Assembly: GCF_900590755.1 (NCBI RefSeq)
Contig: NZ_UUOC01000034.1
Coordinates: 1-64,000, forward strand
DNA: 64,000 bases
Source: Pseudomonas viridiflava
GTDB lineage: Bacteria > Pseudomonadota > Gammaproteobacteria > Pseudomonadales > Pseudomonadaceae
Reading direction: 5' to 3'
A program made the position numbers and the translations under genes. The notes below the pieces were generated by a model. The model was not told the DNA's origin. It worked only from the letters and a program-made list of their open reading frames with translations, and searched no databases. Shown here piece after piece: positions 55,043 to 63,163 of the stretch (position 1 is the stretch's first letter; each line of letters opens with the position of its first letter).

Positions 55043-55921
55043 TCAGCCCGCAAAACGGGTTGAAGGCATGCCGCGAACCCCAACATCAGCCGCCAGCAAC
55101 GCACCGTCAAACTCGCCGTTGGCGTCAGCTGGCGCAGCGCTTGTGACGTACAGCGTGGTCATGTCCGGACCGCCAAACACACAGCTGGTGGGATGGCTGA
55201 CCGGCAGTTCGACCACCCGTTCCACGCTGCCGTCCGGTGCAAAACGAATCAGGCAATTCCCGCCCCAGCGGGCATTCCAGACGTAGCCCTCGGCGTCCAT
55301 GGCCGAGCCGTCCGGCACACCCCGCTCATGCTCGGCCGCCCAGATCGAGCGCATGCCGAGCAATCCGCCGGGGAGAATCGGATAGCAATAAATCAGACCA
55401 TCGAGACTGTCGGCGCTGTACAGCGTGTCGCAGCCTGCATTCCACAGCAGCGTGTTGACGATGCCCTGCCCGCTCAGCAGCGGCGTCACGGCGGCATTGG
55501 CGTCAATCCGGAACAGTCCGCCGGAGCGCCGTTGCAGGGGCAAGTCACCGCCCTGCTCGTCCAGGTTGTTCTGCATGGTGCCCAGCCAGAGCCTACCTTG
55601 GGCATCGCAGCGGGCTTCATTGGCGCGGTTGCCGGGGATCGGGTCGGCAGCACACAGCAGCGTGAGCGTCGGGGTGTAGCCGGGGGAATCGAGATCGAGG
55701 CGATACACGCCGCTGGCCAGGGTGACCAGCGCGTCGCCACGCACGGTGGGAATGAACGCCGAGACCGGCTCGGGCAAATGCCATTGCTGAAATTGATCCT
55801 CGAACAACCGGCACGCGAGCCGGGCCGCGATGTCGACCCAGTAGAGTGTCTGGGTGCCAGCGTCCCAGAAAGGGCCTTCGCCGAGCATGAAACGGTGCGC
55901 CGAAACGGGCAGCCATTGCAT
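55043..55921 (-). CDS. SMP-30/gluconolactonase-family lactonase (probable L-arabinonolactonase)
   Basis: A 292-residue six-bladed propeller of the regucalcin/SMP-30 family. Metal-site segments are LGEGPFWDAGTQTLYWVDI (Glu), EARCDAQGRLWLGTM, NTLLWNAGCDTLYSADSLDG (Asn) and GVPDGSAMDAEGYVWNARWG (Asp). It hydrolyses sugar 1,4- or 1,5-lactones. Beside araFGH, the step L-arabino-lactone to L-arabonate of the oxidative pathway is the natural guess. The matching dehydrogenase and dehydratases are not in this window. No signal peptide. Confidence 0.87.
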   Translation of the reverse strand: MQWLPVSAHRFMLGEGPFWDAGTQTLYWVDIAARLACRLFEDQFQQWHLPEPVSAFIPTVRGDALVTLASGVYRLDLDSPGYTPTLTLLCAADPIPGNRANEARCDAQGRLWLGTMQNNLDEQGGDLPLQRRSGGLFRIDANAAVTPLLSGQGIVNTLLWNAGCDTLYSADSLDGLIYCYPILPGGLLGMRSIWAAEHERGVPDGSAMDAEGYVWNARWGGNCLIRFAPDGSVERVVELPVSHPTSCVFGGPDMTTLYVTSAAPADANGEFDGALLAADVGVRGMPSTRFAG

Positions 55922-55993
55922 ATGTATTCATCCTGTATTTTTATTTTTGTCATGGGTTGCGCACTGCGACGTGCTCAACTGACGAACACTAAA

Positions 55994-56004
55994 TAGTATT
56001 ACGA
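55994..56004. promoter_or_regulatory. GntR/FadR-type site 2 (lactonase/epimerase gap)
   Basis: TAGTATTACGA fits TNGTNNNACNA and is preceded by TAAA. It lies about 75 bp upstream of the leftward lactonase gene. Confidence 0.6.
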
Positions 56005-56066
56005 TTAAATTTTCAAGCTGCCATTTATCGTCTATAAATCCAGATGCAGCACTTTTCCGAGATAAA

Positions 56067-56077
56067 TAGTCTTACCA
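56067..56077. promoter_or_regulatory. GntR/FadR-type site 3 (epimerase promoter)
   Basis: TAGTCTTACCA fits TNGTNNNACNA and is preceded by TAAA. It lies about 47 bp upstream of the epimerase start. Confidence 0.6.
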
Positions 56078-56123
56078 ATGAAGCGTAGCCCAACCCAAGA
56101 CAACAACAATAAAAGGTAACCTC

Positions 56124-57272
56124 ATGAAACCCTCTGCACTGCTCAGCAGTTTTGGACTGTCCTTGATGATCGCCACCCTCACCGCCAATGCCGCCAGCCT
56201 GTCCAGCGAACACAGCGCGTTCGGCAGCACCGCCGATGGCACTGCCGTCGAGAAATACACCCTGCGCAACAGCCATGGCGTTGAAGCCAGCATCATCACC
56301 TACGGCGCGACCCTGCAATCGCTGCTCGTGCCGGACAAAAGTGGCAAAGTCGCCGATGTCGTGCTGGGTTTTGATGACGTGAAGGGTTATCAGGACAATG
56401 GCACCGTGTATTTCGGCGCGACTATCGGTCGCTTTGGCAATCGCCTGGCGGGTGGCCAGTTCAGCCTGGATGGCAAGACTTACCAGGTGCCGCAAAACGA
56501 CAAGACCAACGCCTTGCACGGCGGAACTCAGGGTTTCGACAAGCGGGTGTGGAAAGCCGAACCGAGCAATGAAAATGGCTGGGTGGGCGTGAAGCTGACC
56601 TATCTGTCGCCCGATGGCGAGATGGGCTTCCCCGGCAACCTGAACACTCAGGTGACCTACAGCCTCAACGAGAAAAACGAGCTGCGCATCCAGTACCGCG
56701 CCACGACCGACAAGCCCACGGTGCTGAACCTGACCAACCACAGTTATTTCAACCTGGCAGGCGCAGGCAGCGGCGATGTGCTCAAACAGGTGGCGACGTT
56801 GCACGCCTCGCATTACACGCCAGTCAACGAGAAGCTGATCCCTACCGGCGAACTGCCTGCGGTCAAAGGCACGCCCATGGACTTCCTCAAGCCAACGGCC
56901 ATCGGCAAAAACATCCACGCCGATCATCAGCAACTGAAGTATGCCGAACCGAAACAGGGCGGCTTTGACTTCAACTGGGTGCTGGACACCAAAGGCGACG
57001 TCGGCAAACTGGCGGCCGAAGTCAGTGACCCGCAATCCGGGCGCCGCCTGCAACTGTTCACCAGCGAGCCGGGTGTGCAGCTGTATACCGGCAACTTCCT
57101 GGACGGCAGCATCCACGGCAAAGGCGGCAAGGTCTACCCGCATTGGGGCGCCTTCACCCTGGAAACCCAGCACTACCCGGACGCGCCGAACCAGCCGAAA
57201 TTCCAGAGCACCAGGCTGGATCCGGGCAAGACGTATACCCAGACCACGGTGTTTAAATTTTCAGCGCACTAA
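56124..57272 (+). CDS. Exported aldose 1-epimerase (GalM-like mutarotase)
   Basis: 382 residues with a Sec signal (LLSSFGLSLMIATLTANAAS). GalM landmarks are SIITYGATLQSLLVPDKSGK, ATIGRFGNRLAGGQFSLDGK, ALHGGTQGFDKRVWK (His), LNLTNHSYFNLAGAGSGDVL (His) and GFDFNWVLD. The catalytic Glu lies near GAFTLETQHYPDAPNQP. It interconverts sugar anomers, in the periplasm here, so it can feed AraF or a dehydrogenase with the right anomer. Divergent from the lactonase, with two shared operator-like sites between. Confidence 0.92.
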   Translation: MKPSALLSSFGLSLMIATLTANAASLSSEHSAFGSTADGTAVEKYTLRNSHGVEASIITYGATLQSLLVPDKSGKVADVVLGFDDVKGYQDNGTVYFGATIGRFGNRLAGGQFSLDGKTYQVPQNDKTNALHGGTQGFDKRVWKAEPSNENGWVGVKLTYLSPDGEMGFPGNLNTQVTYSLNEKNELRIQYRATTDKPTVLNLTNHSYFNLAGAGSGDVLKQVATLHASHYTPVNEKLIPTGELPAVKGTPMDFLKPTAIGKNIHADHQQLKYAEPKQGGFDFNWVLDTKGDVGKLAAEVSDPQSGRRLQLFTSEPGVQLYTGNFLDGSIHGKGGKVYPHWGAFTLETQHYPDAPNQPKFQSTRLDPGKTYTQTTVFKFSAH

Positions 57273-57349
57273 CCTGTAGGAGCTGCCGCAGGCTGCGAAC
57301 AGCGGTGTAACAGACATGGCGTCTTCGCAGCCTTCGGCAGCTCCTACAA
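57273..57349. repeat. REP doublet directly after epimerase stop
   Basis: GTAGGAGCTGCCGCAGGC and GCCTTCGGCAGCTCCTAC are inverted, between the convergent epimerase and metal-binding-protein genes. Confidence 0.9.
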
Positions 57350-57359
57350 GATACTTGCG

Positions 57360-58253
57360 TCACTTACCCCGCATCGCCTTAACCAACTGATCTACGTTAT
57401 ACCTGAACATCTGCACATAACTCGCCGCCGGCCCATCGGCTGGCGACAGCGCTTCAACGTACAACTCACCGCCTGGCTTGGCCCCACTGGCATCGGCAAT
57501 TTGTTTGACCAGGCGCGGGTCCCCGGAATTCTCGAAAAAGTAGGCACTGACGTGCTCAGCCTTGATCTGCCGGATCAGCTTGCCCACATCGGCTGCCGAG
57601 GCTTCGGACTCGGTGGAAAAACCCAGTGGCGATAGGAACGTTACGCCGTACGCATCGCCGAAATAGCCAAAGGCATCGTGTGAGGTCAGCACTTTGCGCT
57701 GCGCCGCGGGAATAGTCTTGATCTGCTCCCGAGCGTAGCTGTCCAGCGCCTGGAGTTGCGCGCTGTAGCGCTCGCCGTTGGCCTGATAAACGCTGGCACC
57801 TGCCGGATCAACTTTCTGCAAGGCGGCCACAATGTTGCGCACATAAATGACTGCATTTGCCGCACTGTTCCAGGCGTGGGGATCGGTGATGCGCTGGCCG
57901 TCCTCCTCCATGCTGCGGGTCTTGATCCCGTTGGAAAGCACCACGGGCTCGCCTTTGTAACCGGACGCCTTGATCAGCCGATCCATCCAGCCTTCCAGAT
58001 GCAGGCCGCTGACAAAGGCCACGTCAGCTTTTTTCAGCGCCTGAGCGTCAGCCGGGGTTGGCTCGTAAACGTGCGGGTCGCCATTGGGGCCAATCAGCGA
58101 AGTGACGTGCACCCGCTCGCCACCGACGTTCTGCACCATGTCCGCGATAACTGTAAAGGAAGCCACGGCTTCGACAGGTTTGGCCTGTGCCAGAACGCTA
58201 AAAGCAGACAGCGCGAAGGCTGCCAGTGTGCCGAACAGCATTGATCGTTTCAT
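57360..58253 (-). CDS. Zn/Mn ABC transporter periplasmic binding protein (ZnuA-like)
   Basis: 297 residues from ATG 58253 (AGAGGAA upstream); the long open frame ahead belongs to the permease region. Sec signal LFGTLAAFALSAFSVLAQA. Cluster A-I metal ligands are GPNGDPHVYEPTPADAQALK (His), DPHAWNSAANAVIY (His) and VLTSHDAFGYFG (His). No His-rich loop of the E. coli ZnuA kind is present. Last gene of the operon, 20 bp after the permease. The Zur-like box at the operon head favours zinc over manganese. Confidence 0.9.
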   Translation of the reverse strand: MKRSMLFGTLAAFALSAFSVLAQAKPVEAVASFTVIADMVQNVGGERVHVTSLIGPNGDPHVYEPTPADAQALKKADVAFVSGLHLEGWMDRLIKASGYKGEPVVLSNGIKTRSMEEDGQRITDPHAWNSAANAVIYVRNIVAALQKVDPAGASVYQANGERYSAQLQALDSYAREQIKTIPAAQRKVLTSHDAFGYFGDAYGVTFLSPLGFSTESEASAADVGKLIRQIKAEHVSAYFFENSGDPRLVKQIADASGAKPGGELYVEALSPADGPAASYVQMFRYNVDQLVKAMRGK

Positions 58254-58273
58254 GACATTCCTCTTGAAGCGGG

Positions 58274-59143
58274 TTAGCCAGCGAGATGGGATTGTGGAAA
58301 CAGGCGACGCAGGATGCCGGTGCGGCCAAACAACAGAGAAAAGCCGTAGAACGCACTGGCGGTCAGGACGATGGCCGGGCCGGACGCGACGCCCATGTGG
58401 TAGGAAATGATCAGGCCGATCAGCCCCGACAAGGTGGCAACCAGAGTGGAAATCAGCACCAGCGCACTGAGCGATGTCGCCCAGAAACGCGCGGCCGTGG
58501 CAGGCAACATCATCATGCCCACCGCCATCAAGGTGCCCAGCGCCTGGAACCCGGCCACCAGGTTGAGCACCACCAGCAGCAGAAACAGCACGTGATACAA
58601 CGAGCCGCGCCCGCCCACCGCCCGCAGAAAACCGGGGTCGAAGCACTCCAGCACCAGTGGCCGGTAGATCAGCGCTAGCAGAATGACCGTGAACGACGCG
58701 ATGCCGCCGACCATGTAGATGGCGTCGGCATCAATCGCCAGGATGGTGCCGAACAGTACGTGCAGCAGATCGACGTTGGAGCCGTGCAGCGAAACGATCA
58801 TCACCCCGGCGGCCAGTGAAGTCAGGTAAAAGCTGGCGAAACTGGCGTCCTCACGCAGTGCGGTAAGGCGACTCACCAGCCCGGACAGCAACGCCACCGC
58901 CAACCCGGCAATCAGGCCGCCAATGCCCATGGCGGGTAACGACAGCCCGAAAAACAGAAACCCCAGCGCCGCCCCCGGCAACACCGCATGGCTCATGGCA
59001 TCGCCCACCAGGCTCATGCGCCGCAACATCAGCAAGACGCCCACGGGGCCGGAGCCGATGCCCAACGCCAGACACGCCACCAGAGCGCGACGCATGAAGC
59101 CGAATTCGACGAAGGGGTCGATCAGAAGGTTATAGAGCGTCAT
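58274..59143 (-). CDS. Zn/Mn ABC transporter permease (ZnuB-like)
   Basis: 289 residues from ATG 59143; a TTG at 59164 is the alternative. It is an ABC-3 family permease with eight to nine segments (GPVGVLLMLRRMSLVGDAMS as family mark; LPGAALGFLFFGLSLPAMGI; GTLMAVGMMMLPATAARFWA; GLIGLIISYHMGVASGPAIV). Separated from the ATPase gene by a REP doublet. Confidence 0.92.
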   Translation of the reverse strand: MTLYNLLIDPFVEFGFMRRALVACLALGIGSGPVGVLLMLRRMSLVGDAMSHAVLPGAALGFLFFGLSLPAMGIGGLIAGLAVALLSGLVSRLTALREDASFASFYLTSLAAGVMIVSLHGSNVDLLHVLFGTILAIDADAIYMVGGIASFTVILLALIYRPLVLECFDPGFLRAVGGRGSLYHVLFLLLVVLNLVAGFQALGTLMAVGMMMLPATAARFWATSLSALVLISTLVATLSGLIGLIISYHMGVASGPAIVLTASAFYGFSLLFGRTGILRRLFPQSHLAG

Positions 59144-59191
59144 AACTACAATCCCAACAAACAAACTGGATAGCGGCTTGGAATCCGAGCC

Positions 59192-59279
59192 CCTGTGGGA
59201 GCTTGCCCCCGATAAGGCTGGACGCGGTTCATTTCAGATCGCGGTGCCCCTATCGCGGGCAAGCACCGCTCCCACAGGG
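59192..59279. repeat. REP doublet within metal importer operon
   Basis: CTGTGGGAGCTTGCCCCCGA and TCGCGGGCAAGCACCGCTCC are imperfect inverted arms between ATPase and permease genes. Confidence 0.85.
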
Positions 59280-59309
59280 AAATCGCGTTCACAACCAGAC
59301 AACGCGGGA

Positions 59310-60062
59310 TCAAGGACATGGGTTTTCATCCTGCTCACACAACTCTGCATCCGCACTCCAGAATTCCGCCATATTCCGCGCCTTGCGCAGGTTCACGGGG
59401 TTGAGTACGTCGGTGGTTGCGCCCCAGGCGATGGCTTCGCGGGCCATGAGCAGGGTCTGCGGGAAGTGCTGGCGGACCTGGTCGATGTCGTGGAGCACGG
59501 CGATCACTGTTCTGCCCTGCCCGTGCCAGACCCGCACCAGTTCCAACAGGTCGCGGGTGGTGCGGGCGTCGATGGCGGTGAAGGGTTCGTCGAGCAAAAT
59601 CACTGCCGCGTCCTGCAGTAACAGCCGGGCAAACAGTACCCGCTGAAATTGCCCGGAAGACAACGAGCCGATGCTGCGCGATTCAAAACCCTCAAGGCCG
59701 ACCGCTTGCAGAGATTCCCGGGTGCGTTTTGCCGCGTCGCGCCCCAGCCCGCGAAACGCCCCCATGCTGCGCCAGGCGCCCATGGCCACGGTGTCGGCCA
59801 CGCTCAATGGAAAGCTGCGATCAATCTCTGCTGCTTGAGGCAGATAGCCCAGGGTCCGGGTCGCCAGATTGCCGCGATCCACCTTCCCCGCTGCGGGCTT
59901 CATGGTCCCGGCGATGGCTTTGATCAAGGTCGATTTGCCCGCACCGTTTGGCCCGACGATGGCCGTCAGGCTGCCTGCTTCGAAACAACCGGTGATGTGG
60001 TGCACCGCCGGGCGTCGTTCGTAGGCAACAGTGAGGTCTTTCAGAGAAATGGCAGCGCTCAT
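59310..60062 (-). CDS. Zn/Mn ABC transporter ATPase (ZnuC-like)
   Basis: 250 residues from ATG 60062. Walker A is AIVGPNGAGKSTLIKAIAGT, Q-loop TLGYLPQAAEIDRSFP, signature SLSSGQFQRVLFARLLLQD, Walker B VILLDEPFTAIDA and switch VIAVLHDIDQVRQHFP. Its start overlaps the stop of the 43-residue membrane ORF by ATGA, so the two are translationally coupled. The two other importer genes follow. Confidence 0.93.
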   Translation of the reverse strand: MSAAISLKDLTVAYERRPAVHHITGCFEAGSLTAIVGPNGAGKSTLIKAIAGTMKPAAGKVDRGNLATRTLGYLPQAAEIDRSFPLSVADTVAMGAWRSMGAFRGLGRDAAKRTRESLQAVGLEGFESRSIGSLSSGQFQRVLFARLLLQDAAVILLDEPFTAIDARTTRDLLELVRVWHGQGRTVIAVLHDIDQVRQHFPQTLLMAREAIAWGATTDVLNPVNLRKARNMAEFWSADAELCEQDENPCP

Positions 60063-60190
60063 GGAATGGCCACCGCCCACGCGATGGCCAGCCACAGCAA
60101 TACCAACATGCCCAGGGCGAAGAGGATTCGCTTCCATGCCGGCTGGGCCAATGCCGAGCCAGCGATGGAAGGCGCGTGAGGAACTTTCAT
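60059..60190 (-). CDS. 43-residue single-pass membrane protein in metal importer operon
   Basis: A short ORF from ATG 60190 (AGG upstream) to TGA 60059. The product begins MKVPHAPSIAGSALAQPAW and continues KRILFALGMLVLLWLAIAW before AVAIP. One strong membrane segment with a positive cytoplasmic side (WKR) is predicted. Its TGA overlaps the ATPase ATG, and it is the first gene after the Zur-like box. I know no family for it. Like other one-helix proteins encoded with transporters it might help assembly or tune activity, but that is inference. Confidence 0.65.
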   Translation of the reverse strand: MKVPHAPSIAGSALAQPAWKRILFALGMLVLLWLAIAWAVAIP

Positions 60191-60239
60191 GGTCTGTAAC
60201 CTGCAACGATTTGTTACAGTATCACATAGCCAACAGCAA

Positions 60240-60260
60240 AAGTGTTATGTGATAACACTT
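60240..60260. promoter_or_regulatory. Zur-box-like palindrome upstream of metal importer
   Basis: AAGTGTTAT and ATAACACTT are perfect 9-bp arms around 3 bp, 50 bp before the 43-residue ORF. The TGTTAT-N3-ATAACA core matches gammaproteobacterial Zur boxes. A Fur-family relative such as Mur is possible. Confidence 0.75.
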
Positions 60261-60267
60261 CAGCCGA

Positions 60268-63015
60268 TCAACGAGCGATCGCCCTGAAGCCCTTCTGCAA
60301 ATCCTCGATCAATGCATCCACGTCTTCCAGGCCGATATGCAGGCGCACTACCGGGTTCAACAGCCTGTCGGCGCTGTTGTTCCGGTCGTTCAGTCCTGCC
60401 ACGGTCACCAGGCTTTCATAGCCACCCCACGAAGCTCCCAGCCCGAACAGGGTCAACGCACCGATAAAGTCATCCAGTTGCGCCGGATCAGGATTGGCCA
60501 ACTCAAACGACAACAAGCCATTGCTGCCGCTGAAATCACGCTTGAACAGCTCATGGCTCGGATGATCAGCCAACGCCGGATGGAAAACCCGTTTCACTTG
60601 CGGCTGCGCCTGTAACCATTGGGCCACTTGCAGGGCCTGACGCTCATGCACATCCAGACGTGACGCCAAAGTACGCGCGCCGCGCAAGACTAAATAGGCA
60701 TCGTCCGGGCTGACGGTATTGCCGAAGGTCTCGCTCATTCGCCCCAACGCTGGCCAAACTTCTTTGCGGGTGCAGACACTGCCCATCACCACATCGCTAT
60801 GGCCACAGATGTATTTGGTCAACGCCATGATGGAAATATCAGCGCCCAGGGTCAGTGGCCGGTACAGATAGCCCGAACCCCAAGTGTTATCGACGGCCAG
60901 CAGAATGCCCCGTGGTTTGCAAAACGCCGCAATGGCCGGCAAATCGCAAAGCTCATACAGCAGCGAACCCGGTACTTCGGCGTAAACCATTTTGGTGTTG
61001 GCTTGCAGCAGGTTTTCCAGCCCGCGGCCATCAGCCGGGTAGTAGCTGACTTCAATGCCGAAGGGTTGCAGAAATTCCGTCGCCAGCCTGCGCACCGGGC
61101 CATAGACAGCATCGGTAATCAGCACATGGTCGCCGGGGCGCAGATACGCCAGGAAGGTTTCCGCGGACGCCGCCAACCCGGTGCTGAAAAGCTTGCTGCG
61201 ATAACCGCCTTCCAGTTCAGTGACCAGATCCTCCAGCGCAAAGGACGTCGGGTTGCCCCGTGCGCCGTAGCTCAGCACCCGTTCGGTATCCCGGCGCTTA
61301 CGCACGTCACGCATTTGCGCGAGGTTGTCGAACAGCACCGTGCTCAGGCGTGTGACCGGCACATTCACTGGGCGACCGCCATTGCCTGGCTCAGTGCGTG
61401 CGGCGTGGATCAATCGCGTCCGCACGCTTTCAGGCTTTTTTCCATGCAACGGCCTCAGGCTGTTGATTTCCTGTTCGGTCATTTGTGCCAGCAGGCCGAT
61501 TTCCCAGGCCAGATACTGCCGTGCCGCAGCCTTGTTGCCGGAGTGGCGATCGTGAGTGAAGAACAGGAAGTCGATGCACTGCTCGTCCGTCAGGCTTGCC
61601 GGGTCGTCAAGCAGCGGCAGCCCCGCTTGTTGCCAGGCTTCTAACCCGCCATCCAGCAGACGAAGCTGGCTGCGTTGCGCTTCTGGCAATTCGAGGGCGG
61701 CAAGTTGCGCTACTTCAGGGCTGTCCGCCAACAACACCAGCGGGCGTATTTCATCGCCAACTGCTTCAGCCAGCAACGAGCGAATCGACCAGCGCGCGCC
61801 TTCGATATGGGCTTTACGGAAGCTGGTACTCGGGCGCAGATCGATCAGCGCCACGGTGTTGTCTTTCAGGGCGTCAGCCAGGGTCTGCGCGTTGATGGTT
61901 GTCAGAACCGGAGCTTCTACCTTCGCCACCACTGGCAATGCCAGCGCGCTGTTGACGCCGTCAGCCAGCACGTACGCTTCATGCCCCAACTGGCGCAGCC
62001 AGCCCGCAACAATAGGTGCACGAATACCGTCGCTATCGATCAACACCAGACGGGCATTGCGCACACCCACATACAGATCGGTGGACTGGATCAACTGCCC
62101 GCCCGGCGTGTGCTGAGCGCCGGGTAATGTAGCGGCGGCAAACTCTTCGGCGGTGCGCACATCACAGAGGAACAGGCTGCGCGATTGATCTTCAGCCCAT
62201 TTCGATACGTGTTCAGCGCTGACCGTTTCGACGCCAGTCTTGCGGGCCAGCGTTTGGGCAGCCTCGCGTTGTCTGTCGAGGTCTACATCAGCGACCTCAT
62301 CGGGGTAACGCCGGGTGCTGCCGTGTTCCAATTGCAGATCGGCGAGGAACCAGCCTTGAGTGCCGTTTTCCAGGGCATAAACAGGGTTCTTTACCCCAAG
62401 ATCAATCAGGGTTTGCGCGCCAATGATGCTGCGGGTACGTCCGGCGCAATTGACCACAATGGGCGTCGTTTCATCGGTCAACAGCCCTGGCAAGCGGTAA
62501 CCCAGCTCGCCGTTGGGGCAGCAGATCGAACCCGGGATGGTCATCTTGCGGTATTCCTCGAACGGCCGACCATCGAGCACCAGCAAGGGTCCGCCCGCGG
62601 CTTGCCACTTGGCCAACTCATCGGCAGTGATGTGCGGAGTATGGCTGGCTTCTTCGACCAGCTCACCAAATGCCTTGGACGGCACGTGAACACCGGCAAA
62701 CAGTTGCAAGCCTGCGGCCTGCCAACCATCGGCGCCGCCTTGCAGAATATGCACCTGCTGATAACCCTGCGCTTCAAGCCGTGCCGCTGCGCGGGGGGCG
62801 ACGTCGCTGCCGTTCTGGTCGTAGATCACCAACCGCACACGGGGATTGGGCGCCAGACGCGGCACTTCGATTTCCAACCGGCTATAGGGCAGGTTCTGCC
62901 CATGGAACAAATGCGCCTCGCCGTACTGGCCGTGCTCGCGCACATCGAACAAGGCAATTTCCTGGCCGTCGAAAAGCCACTGTTGGAGTTGCGCGGGGGT
63001 GATGGTCTGGCTCAT
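60268..63015 (-). CDS. Four-rhodanese / cystathionine beta-lyase fusion
   Basis: 915 residues. Residues 1 to about 470 hold four rhodanese-like domains (DVREHGQYGEAHLFHGQNLP; DGRPFEEYRKMTIPGSICCP; DVRTAEEFAAATLPGAQHTP; DLRPSTSFRKAHIEGARW). Only the second has the active-site loop with Cys (VVNCAGRTRS, C190); the others lack it. Residues about 520-915 are a Cys/Met-metabolism PLP enzyme of the MetC type, with PLP Lys K734 in MALTKYICGHSD and D709 in LAVDNTWGSG. A C-S lyase linked to sulfurtransferase domains could pass sulfur released from cystathionine or cystine-like substrates. Transcribed toward the metal importer head. Confidence 0.93.
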   Translation of the reverse strand: MSQTITPAQLQQWLFDGQEIALFDVREHGQYGEAHLFHGQNLPYSRLEIEVPRLAPNPRVRLVIYDQNGSDVAPRAAARLEAQGYQQVHILQGGADGWQAAGLQLFAGVHVPSKAFGELVEEASHTPHITADELAKWQAAGGPLLVLDGRPFEEYRKMTIPGSICCPNGELGYRLPGLLTDETTPIVVNCAGRTRSIIGAQTLIDLGVKNPVYALENGTQGWFLADLQLEHGSTRRYPDEVADVDLDRQREAAQTLARKTGVETVSAEHVSKWAEDQSRSLFLCDVRTAEEFAAATLPGAQHTPGGQLIQSTDLYVGVRNARLVLIDSDGIRAPIVAGWLRQLGHEAYVLADGVNSALALPVVAKVEAPVLTTINAQTLADALKDNTVALIDLRPSTSFRKAHIEGARWSIRSLLAEAVGDEIRPLVLLADSPEVAQLAALELPEAQRSQLRLLDGGLEAWQQAGLPLLDDPASLTDEQCIDFLFFTHDRHSGNKAAARQYLAWEIGLLAQMTEQEINSLRPLHGKKPESVRTRLIHAARTEPGNGGRPVNVPVTRLSTVLFDNLAQMRDVRKRRDTERVLSYGARGNPTSFALEDLVTELEGGYRSKLFSTGLAASAETFLAYLRPGDHVLITDAVYGPVRRLATEFLQPFGIEVSYYPADGRGLENLLQANTKMVYAEVPGSLLYELCDLPAIAAFCKPRGILLAVDNTWGSGYLYRPLTLGADISIMALTKYICGHSDVVMGSVCTRKEVWPALGRMSETFGNTVSPDDAYLVLRGARTLASRLDVHERQALQVAQWLQAQPQVKRVFHPALADHPSHELFKRDFSGSNGLLSFELANPDPAQLDDFIGALTLFGLGASWGGYESLVTVAGLNDRNNSADRLLNPVVRLHIGLEDVDALIEDLQKGFRAIAR

Positions 63016-63055
63016 GGGATCTCACAAATTTGTTGTATTGGGGCTAAACGCACCC

Positions 63056-63150
63056 CCGTTGGAGCGAGGCTTGCCCGCGAATACGTTTATCCAAACGAAA
63101 CAGTTGTCGACTGACACAACGCCTTCGCGGGCAAGCCTCGCTCCAACGGA
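63056..63150. repeat. REP doublet
   Basis: CGTTGGAGCGAGGCTTGCCC and GGGCAAGCCTCGCTCCAACG are inverted, between the GST gene and the fusion gene of the same strand. Confidence 0.9.
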
Positions 63151-63163
63151 AATCATCAGCCTG

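Noticed and set aside
56025..57173. Minus-strand frame of 382 codons opposite the epimerase gene
   Set aside because: The plus-strand gene has signal peptide and GalM motifs; the antisense product has none.
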